Below, piece after piece: positions 7,905-15,144 of a DNA stretch of 43,647 nucleotides. The notes under the pieces are model-generated. The model made no database searches, was not told the DNA's origin, and saw only the letters and a list, made by a program, of their open reading frames with translations. The translations under genes were made by a program, and so were the position numbers. Location: assembly GCF_014650675.1 (NCBI RefSeq), contig NZ_BMVK01000029.1, positions 1-43,647 on the forward strand. The letters are read 5' to 3'. The stretch is from Streptomyces anulatus (GTDB taxonomy: Bacteria > Actinomycetota > Actinomycetes > Streptomycetales > Streptomycetaceae). Each line of letters begins with the position of its first letter. The first letter of the stretch is position 1.

Positions 7905-8578
7905 GCGGCTCGCCCCCACCCGGTGGTGCCCGGGCGGCCGGCCCGGCGCCCGTTGATGGACGGCACCTTGGTCTGTTCCACCGTCGCGAGAACGGCACGG
8001 CCGGAGTGCTTTCCCGCGTACAGCGCGGCGTCGGCGGCCCTCTGCAGGGCGGACAGGTCGCGGGTGCCGAGCACGTCCGGCGTCGCGGCGCCGACGGAGG
8101 CGGCGACGGCCACGGTGCGGCCGTCGTCCAGGGTGACCGGGGTGTGCAGCATCCGGACCAGCTGCTCCAGGCGCTGTTCGCGGCGGCCGGAGGTCAGCTC
8201 CAGGACCACGGCGAACTCGTCGCCTCCGAGGCGGCCGACCGCGGAGCGGGGGCCCGCCCAGGCGGTGAGCCGGAAGCCGAACGCGGCGAGGACCGTGTCT
8301 CCGGCCGCGTGGCCCAGGGTGTCGTTCACGGCCTTGAAGCGGTCGGCGTCGACCATCACCACAGCCGCGGACTCGCCGTGGCGGGCCAGGATGCGGCGGG
8401 CGCGGGCGGTGTAAGTGTCGCGGCGCAGCAGCCCGGTCAGCGGGTCGCGCTTCGTCGCCGCGAGCTTCTTGTGCAGGGCGACGGCGTGGACCGCCCAGCC
8501 GGTCAGCGGAACGGCGGCGGTGGTGAACAGGAGGGCGTGCGGGCTGATCCGGCCCGGTAAGCGCACGGCGGAGTTCAT
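7901..8578 (-). CDS. Membrane-anchored GGDEF-domain diguanylate cyclase
   Basis: 225-aa protein with one N-terminal transmembrane helix (about 14-35) and a full GGDEF domain: DPLTGLLRR (45-53), DADRFKAVNDTLGHAAGD (77-94) and the catalytic RLGGDEFAVV with GGDEF at 118-122. It should make cyclic di-GMP, which controls development in Streptomyces. The product-inhibition I-site (RxxD five residues before GGDEF) is absent: the sequence there is PRSAVGRL. The ATG at 8578 has GAGGGAG nearby; longer upstream reading frames lack support. It ends in a four-base overlap with the ASCH gene. A host-signalling enzyme in a transfer operon suggests the plasmid modulates the recipient's developmental state; that is inference. 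Confidence 0.88.
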   Translation of the reverse strand: MNSAVRLPGRISPHALLFTTAAVPLTGWAVHAVALHKKLAATKRDPLTGLLRRDTYTARARRILARHGESAAVVMVDADRFKAVNDTLGHAAGDTVLAAFGFRLTAWAGPRSAVGRLGGDEFAVVLELTSGRREQRLEQLVRMLHTPVTLDDGRTVAVAASVGAATPDVLGTRDLSALQRAADAALYAGKHSGRAVLATVEQTKVPSINGRRAGRPGTTGWGRAA

Positions 8579-8666
8579 ACTGAGGGCTCCCTCTCGTCTA
8601 GTACGGGATGGGTGGCCCGGGACGGGCGGCTGATTTGGACGTCGTGGCGTCCGTCCCGGGGTGGAG

Positions 8667-8972
8667 CTACAGCTCGTAGGTCGTGGAGTTGAGCCAGCTG
8701 TACGGGCTCGTCCAGGGGCCGGCCGTGGCGGCAGACCAGTCGAGTTCCCAGCCGGGCCGGTATCCGCAGCAGCACCAGCCGTCCGCGCGCCCGTGGGGGA
8801 TCTCGCGTCCGGCCTCCGCTGCGGTACGGGCCGCGTCGTAGGCGGCATGGGCGGCCTGGACGGCGGCGGCGCGGCTGTCCGCCCAGCCGGTGAACACGTG
8901 CACGCCTTCCAGGCCGGGTGCCTCGGTGTTCCGTATGGGGACGTCGACCTCGTAGTACGGGGGCTGGGGCAT
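8667..8972 (-). CDS. Hypothetical plasmid protein
   Basis: 101 aa (MPQPPYYEVDVP onward) with an Ala-rich helix (RAAAVQAAHAAYDAARTAAEA), a CCCGY cluster near residue 70 and an aromatic-rich end. I chose the ATG at 8972 because AGGAG lies eight bases upstream; the ATG at 8981 is directly against that box. No family identified. It is a member of the leftward operon. Confidence 0.65.
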   Translation of the reverse strand: MPQPPYYEVDVPIRNTEAPGLEGVHVFTGWADSRAAAVQAAHAAYDAARTAAEAGREIPHGRADGWCCCGYRPGWELDWSAATAGPWTSPYSWLNSTTYEL

Positions 8973-9018
8973 GACGTCCATCTCCTCTCGGGTCGCGGCG
9001 GTTGAGGGACCACCGCGA

Positions 9019-9057
9019 CCGCCCCGGCCCCGGGCAGTGAGCCGGGGGCCGGGGCGG
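9019..9057 (-). terminator. GC-rich hairpin between operon genes
   Basis: 13-bp perfect stem (9019-9031 CCGCCCCGGCCCC and 9045-9057) after the stop of the P-loop kinase gene. No T tract follows, so it may be an attenuator or RNA-stability element rather than a full terminator. Confidence 0.5.
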
Positions 9058-9070
9058 CACGGAGAGTCCG

Positions 9071-10027
9071 TCAGCCGTGGACCGCTTCGAGGTCGCCCAC
9101 ATCGAGGCCGGGGGTGTCCTCGTCGTCCTGGTCGTCGGCGTGGTTGGGGCCGTGGACGGTGCAGATGATGTCCTCGTCGTCGTCCAGGTCGCCGTTCAGC
9201 GCGCGGAACAGGCAGGTGATGCTGTAGGCGGGCGCCCAGGCCCTACCGGTGCATTCGTCGTCGTGCGGGCACGGCACGGCGACGTCGAACCCGATGTCGC
9301 CCTCGCCGTCGATGTCGGTGCGCAGGGCGAGGGTGAGGTACTGCTGGCCGAGGCGGATCTCCGCGACCCGGTCACCGCCGGCGATGTTCGAGCCGGGCTT
9401 CCACCGCCACAGCGGCACGATCTCCTTGCCGAACGTCCGGGCCACCAGGTTCAGATCACCGAGACCGTCGCCGCCGTCGAGGCCGAGGTCGGCCTGCCGG
9501 GCGGCGCTCCGCCGTTCGAGGAACGGCAGGAGCCGGTCGAAGCGGTCGGAGAAGGCGGTCGCGAAACCCTCTTTCCCCAGGGAAAAGGTCTGGTGCGAGT
9601 TGACCATGTCCTGGCGCTGCTTGATGATCGTGGCCTCGGGCACCATGCGGTTCGCCGGCCGTGAGCCCTGCCGCTCGATGCAGACGCTCGCAGGCGTGGT
9701 GACCATGACCGCGATCGGCACCATGTTGTGCCGCTTGGCTGCGGCGACCAAGGGCTCCCTGGCTTCCCGGGTGACGTTGGTGGCGTCGACGACCGTGAAC
9801 AGGCCGCGGCGCATCCTTGCCTCCAGGAGCAGGTGCAGGGCGGCGACCGCGTCACCGGTCGCACCCTGGTCCCCGGCGTCGTCGCTGACGACCTCGCGCA
9901 GTGCGTCCAGGGACAGGACCTGCGAGGCGGGCCAGGTGCGCGCGAACGTGGACTTCCCAGCACCGGAAGGGCCGATGAGGACCACCAGACTGTTCTCGGG
10001 CATCGGAGGGTAGATGAGCTCAGTCAT
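9071..10027 (-). CDS. AAA/P-loop kinase-like ATPase (polynucleotide-kinase type)
   Basis: 318 aa. The P-loop GPSGAGKST (19-27) is followed by LSLDALREVVSDDAGDQGAT, VVDATNVTREAREPLVAAAKRH and SRPANRMVPEATIIKQRQDM. This matches the kinase domain of T4 polynucleotide kinase-type proteins (the AAA_33 group), which phosphorylate RNA or DNA 5' ends in repair, or small molecules. The C-terminal 130 residues form an unrecognised domain with a Cys/His pair (CPHDDEC) and an acidic tail. The ATG at 10027 has GGAG upstream. Its neighbours include other nucleotide-related genes (NUDIX, ASCH). The true substrate is unknown. Confidence 0.78.
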   Translation of the reverse strand: MTELIYPPMPENSLVVLIGPSGAGKSTFARTWPASQVLSLDALREVVSDDAGDQGATGDAVAALHLLLEARMRRGLFTVVDATNVTREAREPLVAAAKRHNMVPIAVMVTTPASVCIERQGSRPANRMVPEATIIKQRQDMVNSHQTFSLGKEGFATAFSDRFDRLLPFLERRSAARQADLGLDGGDGLGDLNLVARTFGKEIVPLWRWKPGSNIAGGDRVAEIRLGQQYLTLALRTDIDGEGDIGFDVAVPCPHDDECTGRAWAPAYSITCLFRALNGDLDDDEDIICTVHGPNHADDQDDEDTPGLDVGDLEAVHG

Positions 10028-10051
10028 GCGGATCTCCTCAGGAGAAAGGGG

Positions 10052-10085
10052 CGCCGGGCAGCGGGGATCGGGGTGCTGCCCGGCG
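10052..10085 (-). terminator. Hairpin between operon genes
   Basis: 11-bp perfect stem CGCCGGGCAGC (10052-10062) with 10075-10085, in the gap upstream of the P-loop kinase gene. Probably an attenuator or processing site. Confidence 0.45.
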
Positions 10086-10122
10086 TGATGGGTGAGTGGG
10101 TCGGCGGCGTTGTGCGGGGTCG

Positions 10123-10290
10123 TCAGCGGACGACCATGTGGTCGGGGTGGCCGTTGATCATGTGGTCCACGCACTGCGGGCAGTCCTCACGCGGGCCGAG
10201 AGCGGCGTGGGCCTGACGGCTGGCGTAGGCGTGGTACCAGCACTGCGTGCACTCGCCGCGGGGCGGATTCGTCGCCTTCTGGTTCGCCAT
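10123..10290 (-). CDS. pRL2-8-type small zinc protein
   Basis: 55-aa protein (MANQKATNPPRGECTQCWYH...), overlooked because it is short. It has two CxxC pairs (C14/C17 and C37/C40), typical of a zinc knuckle, and the phrases HAYASRQAH, GPREDCPQCVDHM and MVVR, which I recognise from small proteins annotated pRL2-8 on Streptomyces plasmids. The role is unknown, but these genes recur in transfer regions. It ends two bases before a spacer hairpin region and follows directly after the upstream membrane-protein gene. Confidence 0.75.
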   Translation of the reverse strand: MANQKATNPPRGECTQCWYHAYASRQAHAALGPREDCPQCVDHMINGHPDHMVVR

Positions 10291-10291
10291 G

Positions 10292-10870
10292 TCAGCGGGT
10301 GCCGGGGCGGGTGGTGAGCCAGGTGGTGACAGCGGCCGCGCCGATCCCGATCGCTCGGTGGAGCGACGCGTCGAGTTCCATCCAGGAGGTGCCGGGCCCG
10401 TTCACCTCGCGGGTGAGCGTGCCGTCGTCGTCCATACGGACGGCCTGGCAGTGCTCGATGTAGCCGGTCTTCCCGGTCTTCTTCGCCAGCCACAGCAGCA
10501 GCGCTCCGCGGTCGATCGCGGCGTGGGTCGTGACGTTGATGGCCGCTCCGGCGAGGAGCGCCGCCGGGGTGACCCGGTAGCCGAAGGCGCGGGTGATGCC
10601 GATCGTCGCGGCCAGCTGGACGGCGGTGTACGAGGCGACGTGGCAGGCGACCGCGCGCCTGCCGAGGGTGCTGGTGGTCATGGCCGGTCGGGTCGAGTCC
10701 GGCGTGGCGGGGGTGCCGTCGGCGTGGACCAGGTCCTCGCCGTACATGCGCTTCCGGGACGCGGTCTTGCTGCCCTGGGCCCAGTGGTCACAGGCCGGGT
10801 GCAGCTCGCCGAAGGTCGTCAGGAGGGTGGCGAAGAGGGCCAGGCGCTCGGTGGTGAGGCGGTGGGGCAT
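10292..10870 (-). CDS. Predicted integral membrane protein
   Basis: 192 aa. A helical N-terminal region (LTTERLALFATLLTTFGELHPACDHW) precedes membrane-like segments at about 68-92 (RRAVACHVASYTAVQLAATIG), 97-120 (VTPAALLAGAAINVTTHAAID) and near the end (AIGIGAAAVTTWLT). The HAAIDRG motif inside the second membrane segment is characteristic, but I could not name the family. The ATG at 10870 has AGGAG about ten bases upstream. It is located between transfer-operon genes, so a role in spread or pore formation is possible. Confidence 0.7.
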   Translation of the reverse strand: MPHRLTTERLALFATLLTTFGELHPACDHWAQGSKTASRKRMYGEDLVHADGTPATPDSTRPAMTTSTLGRRAVACHVASYTAVQLAATIGITRAFGYRVTPAALLAGAAINVTTHAAIDRGALLLWLAKKTGKTGYIEHCQAVRMDDDGTLTREVNGPGTSWMELDASLHRAIGIGAAAVTTWLTTRPGTR

Positions 10871-10959
10871 GCTGGTGGGTCTCCTGATCTCGAATGCGGG
10901 TGAAGGGGGAGTGGGGGCGGCCGGCCTCTTTGCCGATGCTGCGGCCGTCCCCGTGTGCG

Positions 10960-10993
10960 CCTCCGCCCCTGCCTGTGCGGCCTGGGGCGGAGG
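10960..10993 (-). terminator. Hairpin between operon genes
   Basis: 10-bp stem CCTCCGCCCC (10960-10969) with GGGGCGGAGG (10984-10993), just after the stop of the 158-aa gene. Confidence 0.5.
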
Positions 10994-10998
10994 GGCGT

Positions 10999-11475
10999 TC
11001 AGGTGGCCGGGATGCTGTCGCAGTACGGGCCGCCGGTGTCGTCGCTGTGGACGGCGCGGCCGCCGGTGGCGCGCAGCTCCGTCAGGAGCTCCAGGAGGTC
11101 CCTCTCGTCCTCGAGGAGCGTGGGGACGTAACCGTGGCCGCAGGCGCAGGGCACGAGGAGGGTGAGGGCGTCGCGGTAGTCGGCGTCGGCGGTGATCGTG
11201 TGGTGCAGCCACAGCCCGCCGTCGAGGTGCGCTACCGCGCTGGGCTGGACGTTGTTGTCGCGCAGGGCGGGGAAGCCGGTCCACGTGTCGTGGTCCACGG
11301 CCCGGCCGAGGGTGTCGGAGTAGGCGGTGTAGATATGGTCGGCGGCCGCGGTCTCCGCCAGGTCGCGCTCTTCGTCCTGGACGAGGCCGGCGCAGAGCTG
11401 TGCAGTGCTGGCGGCGATGTCGAACAGCAGCGCCAGCGGGGAGCCGGTGGCGGGTGCGGTGAGGATCTCGGTCAT
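10999..11475 (-). CDS. Hypothetical plasmid protein
   Basis: 158 aa (MTEILTAPATGSPLALLF...), acidic and mostly helical, with a CACGHGY motif near residue 112 that might bind metal. The ATG at 11475 is preferred because AGGAG lies eight bases upstream; a GTG at 11484 is too close to that box. No family name can be given with confidence, although similar proteins are typical of Streptomyces transfer regions. Confidence 0.7.
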   Translation of the reverse strand: MTEILTAPATGSPLALLFDIAASTAQLCAGLVQDEERDLAETAAADHIYTAYSDTLGRAVDHDTWTGFPALRDNNVQPSAVAHLDGGLWLHHTITADADYRDALTLLVPCACGHGYVPTLLEDERDLLELLTELRATGGRAVHSDDTGGPYCDSIPAT

Positions 11476-11502
11476 TCGGTTCACTCCTGTGGGGACGGGC
11501 GT

Positions 11503-11660
11503 TCAGGCGGCGAGCCGGTGAGTCACCGGAGCCGTGGAGGTGAAGTAGGTGTCGGAGCTGGGTTCGTAGCCCTGGGCGCACGGGTCGCAGGAACCGACGG
11601 TGCGCAGAGGCAGGCAGTAGACGTACCGGCGCGCGCACTTCGGGCAGGTGCTCCTTGCGG
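11503..11660 (-). pseudogene. C-terminal part of a split RRQRL-type zinc-protein gene
   Basis: Encodes RSTCPKCARRYVYCLPL, a second Cys pair (SCDPC) and a short tail. This is the zinc-binding end of the gene whose beginning lies at 13218-13524. The two halves are separated by the 1,550-bp inserted element. Deleting the element plus one copy of the 7-bp duplication joins the frames exactly, giving ...ALDRAIAA-RSTCPKC..., a protein of about 154-155 aa. A GTG at 11673 inside the element end could start a 56-aa remnant, but no ribosome site supports it. Confidence 0.75.
11654..11660. repeat. Target-site duplication, left copy (CTTGCGG)
   Basis: 7-bp direct repeat directly abutting the left inverted repeat; the right copy is at 13211-13217. 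Confidence 0.8.
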
Positions 11661-11676
11661 TGGCTCTGTTCACGAG
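11661..11676 (+). repeat. Left terminal inverted repeat
   Basis: TGGCTCTGTTCACGAG. A related subterminal motif, TTGTTCACGGG, follows at 11735-11745. Confidence 0.8.
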
Positions 11677-11862
11677 AACGGGCAGCAGTTCGTCACTGGA
11701 TCGGGCGGCACAGAGCCGCCGGCGCTGAGGCGGATTGTTCACGGGTTCCGACAGCACCCCGCCTCGTCGTGGACTGGGCGTGTGCGACCAGAGCGCTGTC
11801 CGGTGGGACCCGATCGATATCGCCTGGCGGGGTGGTGACCGAGTCGGGCAAGGTTCCAGGTG

Positions 11863-13086
11863 ATGAGCGATGAGTATGAGACGACATACGCCCACCCCGA
11901 TTCCGTCGAGGGCATGCTGCAACGGGGGCGTGGCCTGGGCGCGGTACGCGCGCTCCAGGACCCGCAGGGTGCCGCTGCGTTCGTGTACGACGGGATCCGC
12001 CGTGACTGGCGATGGGACGGGACCGACGATCGGTCTTTGTACCTGGCGCGGCTGGTCCGGGACCTGGAGCTGTCCCCGGCGCCGGTCGTGGACCTGCTGA
12101 CGGGGGACGAGGAGTCCTGCTTGCGGGCCTGTGAGGTACTGGAGCTGCTGGCTCTTGCAGGATCGGACGAGGCCCGGGAGGGGCTTCGGGCGTATGTCCG
12201 GAGAGGCGCGCACTGGGTCCGTGTGCTGGAGTCGGTATCAGCTGGATGGCCGGCAGAGTGGTGGGAAGACCTCGGTGACATCGCGCGCGCTCGGATCAGC
12301 GGAGAAGCGGAGCTTCCGTGGTTCTCCGAGCCGTGGACGAGGTTCGGGATCGAAGTACAGAGCCGGCCGTCCTCAACGCGGCCGTCACTGACCGGGCTCA
12401 GGACCGCAGACCTCCTCCCCCTGCTCACCGACCCCCGTACGGAAAACGCCACGAAGGTCGAGGCACTGCGTGCGCTGAACAGCAGAGAGCCCTCTGCAGA
12501 ACTGATCCCGCTGATCCCCTCGCTCGGCACCCCGGACGGCCGCCGACCTCTGCCCCGGCTCAGGCGGGCCGTTGAGCGCCTCGGCACCGCCGCCGTACCC
12601 GCAGCCCACGGCTGGGCGCAGGACGAACGCCCCTGGCTGGCCCAGCTGGGAGCCGACATCCTGGCCGAACACCCCGGGCCCGAGGCACTGCCGGGACTCG
12701 TAGAAGAACTCGCACAGCAATGGACGGCGCGGACCTGGTGCGGCCCCGACCGGACGGCCCGGCGCCTGGCCCGGTTCGGAGTCGACGCCGCCGACGCAGT
12801 GCCCTACCTGCGGCGCTTCTGGCTGCACACCCCGCACTCTTATGAGCGGACCGCGTACCTGGAGGCACTCGCCGCCATCAACAGGGACGGCCTGGACTAC
12901 GTGTACACCGAGTCCCTCTGGGACTGTGAGGAGACGGCGCGCCTACTGGGAATCGCCTCTGCACCCGCGGGCCCGGAGACCATGGGACGGATCGTCCTGC
13001 TGCGCGATGATCCGATGGAGACGTCCGAGGTACGCGCCGCGGCCCGAGCACGGCTGGTGCCCCCTTCTGGCCTACGTCTGACCTGA
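11863..13086 (+). CDS. HEAT-repeat protein, cargo of the inserted element
   Basis: 407 aa from the ATG at 11863 (a GTG three bases earlier is possible; ribosome site weak). Helical repeats run through the whole protein, clearest at about 55-120 (VVDLLTGDEESCLRACEVLELLALAG), 175-235 (LLPLLTDPRTENATKVEALRAL) and 255-330. A middle segment is Trp-rich (AGWPAEWWEDLGDIA). No catalytic motif is seen; HEAT repeats bind proteins or nucleic acids. It is the sole gene of the 1,550-bp element, transcribed opposite to the transfer operon it interrupts, and is followed by a 16-bp palindrome likely to terminate it. As the only cargo it may benefit the host or the element (defence, immunity to a toxin, or mobility); none of these is shown by sequence. 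Confidence 0.88.
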   Translation: MSDEYETTYAHPDSVEGMLQRGRGLGAVRALQDPQGAAAFVYDGIRRDWRWDGTDDRSLYLARLVRDLELSPAPVVDLLTGDEESCLRACEVLELLALAGSDEAREGLRAYVRRGAHWVRVLESVSAGWPAEWWEDLGDIARARISGEAELPWFSEPWTRFGIEVQSRPSSTRPSLTGLRTADLLPLLTDPRTENATKVEALRALNSREPSAELIPLIPSLGTPDGRRPLPRLRRAVERLGTAAVPAAHGWAQDERPWLAQLGADILAEHPGPEALPGLVEELAQQWTARTWCGPDRTARRLARFGVDAADAVPYLRRFWLHTPHSYERTAYLEALAAINRDGLDYVYTESLWDCEETARLLGIASAPAGPETMGRIVLLRDDPMETSEVRAAARARLVPPSGLRLT

Positions 13087-13102
13087 CCCTGTTCGAACAG
13101 GG
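13087..13102 (+). terminator. Palindrome just after the HEAT gene
   Basis: Perfect 16-bp palindrome CCCTGTTCGAACAGGG beginning one base after the stop codon; probable terminator or element-internal site. Confidence 0.45.
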
Positions 13103-13117
13103 AACCCCCGCCTCCAG

Positions 13118-13182
13118 GTGCCTCCCGTTCTCGTGAACAACGGCCGTGAACGGATCCGGGTGCCTCCCGAGCTGCTGAACAA
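13118..13182. repeat. Subterminal repeats at the right end of the element
   Basis: GTGCCTCCCGTTCTCGTGAACAA (13118-13140; two arms: GTGCCTCCCG and CTCGTGAACAA) recurs as GTGCCTCCCG plus CTGCTGAACAA at 13160-13182, 42 bp away. The terminal copy of CTCGTGAACAA is at 13195. Such repeated sites are typical of transposase binding. Confidence 0.6.
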
Positions 13183-13194
13183 ACGCTGTCGCGA

Positions 13195-13210
13195 CTCGTG
13201 AACAAAGCCA
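13195..13210 (-). repeat. Right terminal inverted repeat
   Basis: On the minus strand TGGCTTTGTTCACGAG, one mismatch from the left end. Confidence 0.8.
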
Positions 13211-13217
13211 CTTGCGG
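13211..13217. repeat. Target-site duplication, right copy (CTTGCGG)
   Basis: Directly abuts the right inverted repeat; identical to 11654-11660. Confidence 0.8.
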
Positions 13218-13524
13218 CGATGGCGCGGTCCAGTGCCAGCTCCTGGGCCAGCGTCGGCGTGCGCTTGGGCCGGGCCAGATCGACCCGGAGCAGGAACCCC
13301 CGGGTCGGGTGGCGGCACGACCAGTTGGGCCGGGTCGCGCACAGGCGGCATCGCAGGATCGCGACCGGGCCCTCGTTGTCGCCGGGGCTCAGGCCCATCT
13401 CCCGAAGAGCCCGTCTCGTGAGGAGGCCTTCGGGTACGGCGCCACGATCGAACTCGGGCAGGGTCGCGTCGCTGCGCGGCACCCGCGCCACCTTGTTGGG
13501 GCGCTTGCGGCGGGTGCGCGGCAT
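13218..13524 (-). pseudogene. N-terminal part of a split RRQRL-type zinc-protein gene
   Basis: Starts with ATG at 13524, sharing a base with the upstream stop (TGATG); a GTG at 13527 is equally possible. It encodes a basic start (PRTRRKRPNKVARVPRSD), LPEFDRGAVPEGLLTRRALREMGLSPG, a CRLCATRPNWSC cysteine cluster, and LLRVDLARPKRTPTLAQELALDRAIAA. This is the layout of the RRQRL-motif zinc-binding proteins of Streptomyces plasmids, here with TRRALREMG in place of the usual RRQ(R)L. The frame continues into the inserted element to a stop at 13072, giving a truncated product with an unrelated tail. The missing end is at 11503-11660. Confidence 0.75.
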
Positions 13525-14579
13525 CACCGGCTCCAGGAGCCCGGTAAGCGCTGCGGGGGCAGCGGGTAGCGGGGCCCGGGGCGCTGCGGGCGGGGCCGTC
13601 CGGTTCGGCGGCGCGGGCGGGGAGCGAGCACGAGTTGGTTCCTCCAGGGTTCCGGGGTGCCTGGCGGGGACCGGGGCGCGCAGGGAGCGTGGCCCGGCCC
13701 CGACGGGCTGAGTGGTTGGTCAGGGCTGGCGGCGGCGGGGGCCACGGGTGTGGTGCGGGCTGGTGCGGGGAAGCCGTACGTCGCCGGCCGGCTGTGGGCC
13801 CGGATGTCCAGGCCGTCGTCGATGGCGCGGTCGGTGGCGGTGATGGTGACGTCACCGGCCACGGTGTTCGCGGTGACGTCGCCTCCGGCGGCGGCGTGGA
13901 GGCGCAGGTCGCCCGAGACGCTCTTCAGGTGGGCGGTGCCGCCGAAGTCGTTCACGGTGACGTCCCCGGCCTGGGTGGTGGCGCGGGCGACGTCGGTGCG
14001 GCCGAGGTGGATGTCACCGGCCTGGCTGGTGGCGGTGATGTCGGTGGTGTGCGCGGCGGTGATGTTCCCGGACTCGGTGGCCACCTGCACGGTGGCGAGG
14101 GTGGCGTAGGCGGTGACGTCGGCGGACTGGGTCCGGGCGGTGAGCGAGCTGCCCTCGGGGACCAGGGCGAGGATCTCGATCGTCGAGCCGGACACCAGCC
14201 GGGACTGCCCGTTGAAGGTGAGCCCGCCAGGCCCGATGTTGAGGTCACCGCCGGACACCGCGATCATCGATCCGTAGTTGTTGCGGACGTTCTGCACGAC
14301 GCCGTACTTGTTGCCGCCGACGAGGACACCGCTGTCCACGTTGGTGTCTGCTCGGCCGGCGGCCTGGACGTGGGCGGTGAGGGCGGTGCTGTCCGCGTCA
14401 AGGCGGGCGTTGGCGACCGCGTCGGCCAGGGGCCCGGTCTCATCAGCGGTGCGGAGGGTGATCTCCGCCGTCGTCCGGTCGTGTGCGGTGCGGACGGTGA
14501 TGGTCCCCGCCGCCCCGAGGAGCTGGGCATCGACCAGGACGGGACCGGGACGGGCGGCGGTGAGGGTGCGAATGGGCAT
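13524..14579 (-). CDS. DUF4097-type beta-repeat protein
   Basis: 351 aa. Residues about 80-270 are repetitive beta strands (for example SLTARTQSADVTAYATLATVQ, then ESGNITAAHTTDITATSQAG, GDVTVNDFGGTAHLKSVSGDL, GDVTANTVAGDVTITATDRA). This is the pattern of DUF4097, a solenoid often read as an adhesin-like or surface-exposed fold. The last 80 residues are Pro/Arg-rich and probably disordered. There is no clear signal peptide, so export is uncertain. It starts at the ATG at 14579 and ends overlapping the split zinc-protein gene (TGATG). A cell-surface or mating-related role is only a guess. Confidence 0.8.
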   Translation of the reverse strand: MPIRTLTAARPGPVLVDAQLLGAAGTITVRTAHDRTTAEITLRTADETGPLADAVANARLDADSTALTAHVQAAGRADTNVDSGVLVGGNKYGVVQNVRNNYGSMIAVSGGDLNIGPGGLTFNGQSRLVSGSTIEILALVPEGSSLTARTQSADVTAYATLATVQVATESGNITAAHTTDITATSQAGDIHLGRTDVARATTQAGDVTVNDFGGTAHLKSVSGDLRLHAAAGGDVTANTVAGDVTITATDRAIDDGLDIRAHSRPATYGFPAPARTTPVAPAAASPDQPLSPSGPGHAPCAPRSPPGTPEPWRNQLVLAPRPRRRTGRPRPQRPGPRYPLPPQRLPGSWSR

Positions 14580-14685
14580 GGCAAAGCTCCCTGCGAGGGT
14601 GTGTTGGGGTGCAGGCCGGGCGGCCTGGCCGGTCCTCACCGCCCGGATGATCCGGAAGAGGGTGAGGGCCGGGCAGGTGGCCGGG

Positions 14686-15099
14686 TCAGCGGGTGCTGGC
14701 GGTGAGGATGTCGGCGTGGTCGAACGCCAGGGGCGGGAGATCGGTCAGCGGCCACCAGCGGGCGTCGGCCGCGTCGTCCAGCGGGGTTGGGGCGTCGGGC
14801 TCGGGGAGAGTCGCGGTGTAGGCGACGGTGACGTAGCGGCCGCGCGGGTCGCGGCCGGGGGCGTCGAACGCACCGACCTGACCCAGGGCGTCGACGGGGA
14901 CGGTGATGCCGGTCTCCTCCTTCAGCTCGCGTACGGCGGCCTGGAGGGACGTCTCCCCGGCGTCCACGTGGCCGCCCGGAAGGGCCCAGGATCCGGCGTG
15001 CGGGTACCAGCGGCGCTGGATGAGCAGGACGTGGCCGACGGCGAGGAGGACGACGTCGGCGGTGTAGCGGATCGTCTCGTCGCGAGTTTCGACGGTCAT
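14686..15099 (-). CDS. NUDIX hydrolase
   Basis: 137 aa. The complete Nudix box, in the pattern Gx5Ex7REUxEExGU, spans residues 43-65 (G43, E49, R57, E58, E61, E62, G64). The remainder fits the fold (LLIQRRWYPHAGSWALPGG before; WWPLTDLPPLAFDHADIL after). It hydrolyses a nucleoside-diphosphate-linked substrate with Mg2+; sanitising oxidised nucleotides or ADP-ribose hydrolysis are both plausible, and the sequence does not decide. The ATG at 15099 is chosen because AAGGG lies nine bases upstream; the ATG at 15108 directly abuts that box. It is located in the transfer operon between a membrane-protein gene and DUF4097. Confidence 0.92.
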   Translation of the reverse strand: MTVETRDETIRYTADVVLLAVGHVLLIQRRWYPHAGSWALPGGHVDAGETSLQAAVRELKEETGITVPVDALGQVGAFDAPGRDPRGRYVTVAYTATLPEPDAPTPLDDAADARWWPLTDLPPLAFDHADILTASTR

Positions 15100-15144
15100 G
15101 GGGTGCATCCCTTCTCGGTGTGGGTCAGGCCGGTCGGCCTGTCC

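Larger units (their letters stand above)
11661..13210. mobile_element. 1,550-bp transposon-like element carrying a HEAT-repeat gene
   Basis: The ends are inverted repeats: TGGCTCTGTTCACGAG at 11661-11676 and, on the other strand, TGGCTTTGTTCACGAG at 13195-13210 (15 of 16 bases equal). They are flanked by a 7-bp direct repeat, CTTGCGG (11654-11660 and 13211-13217). The insertion splits an RRQRL zinc-protein gene, and removing it restores the frame. The only gene inside is a 407-aa HEAT-repeat protein on the opposite strand to the operon; no transposase motif is present. Further GTTCAC-containing repeats lie inside each end. It is therefore probably a non-autonomous element mobilised in trans, with the HEAT protein as cargo. 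The transposase family was not identified from the ends. Confidence 0.85.

Noticed and set aside
10870..11638. Leftward extension of the 192-aa membrane protein to 448 codons
   Set aside because: The extra part overlaps the 158-aa gene in another frame and is Arg/Pro/His-rich noise; the ATG at 10870 has a ribosome site.
12213..12837. Minus-strand open frames inside the inserted element, which might have been a transposase
   Set aside because: They lack DDE or other recombinase motifs and are shadows of the HEAT gene; codon pattern favours the plus strand.
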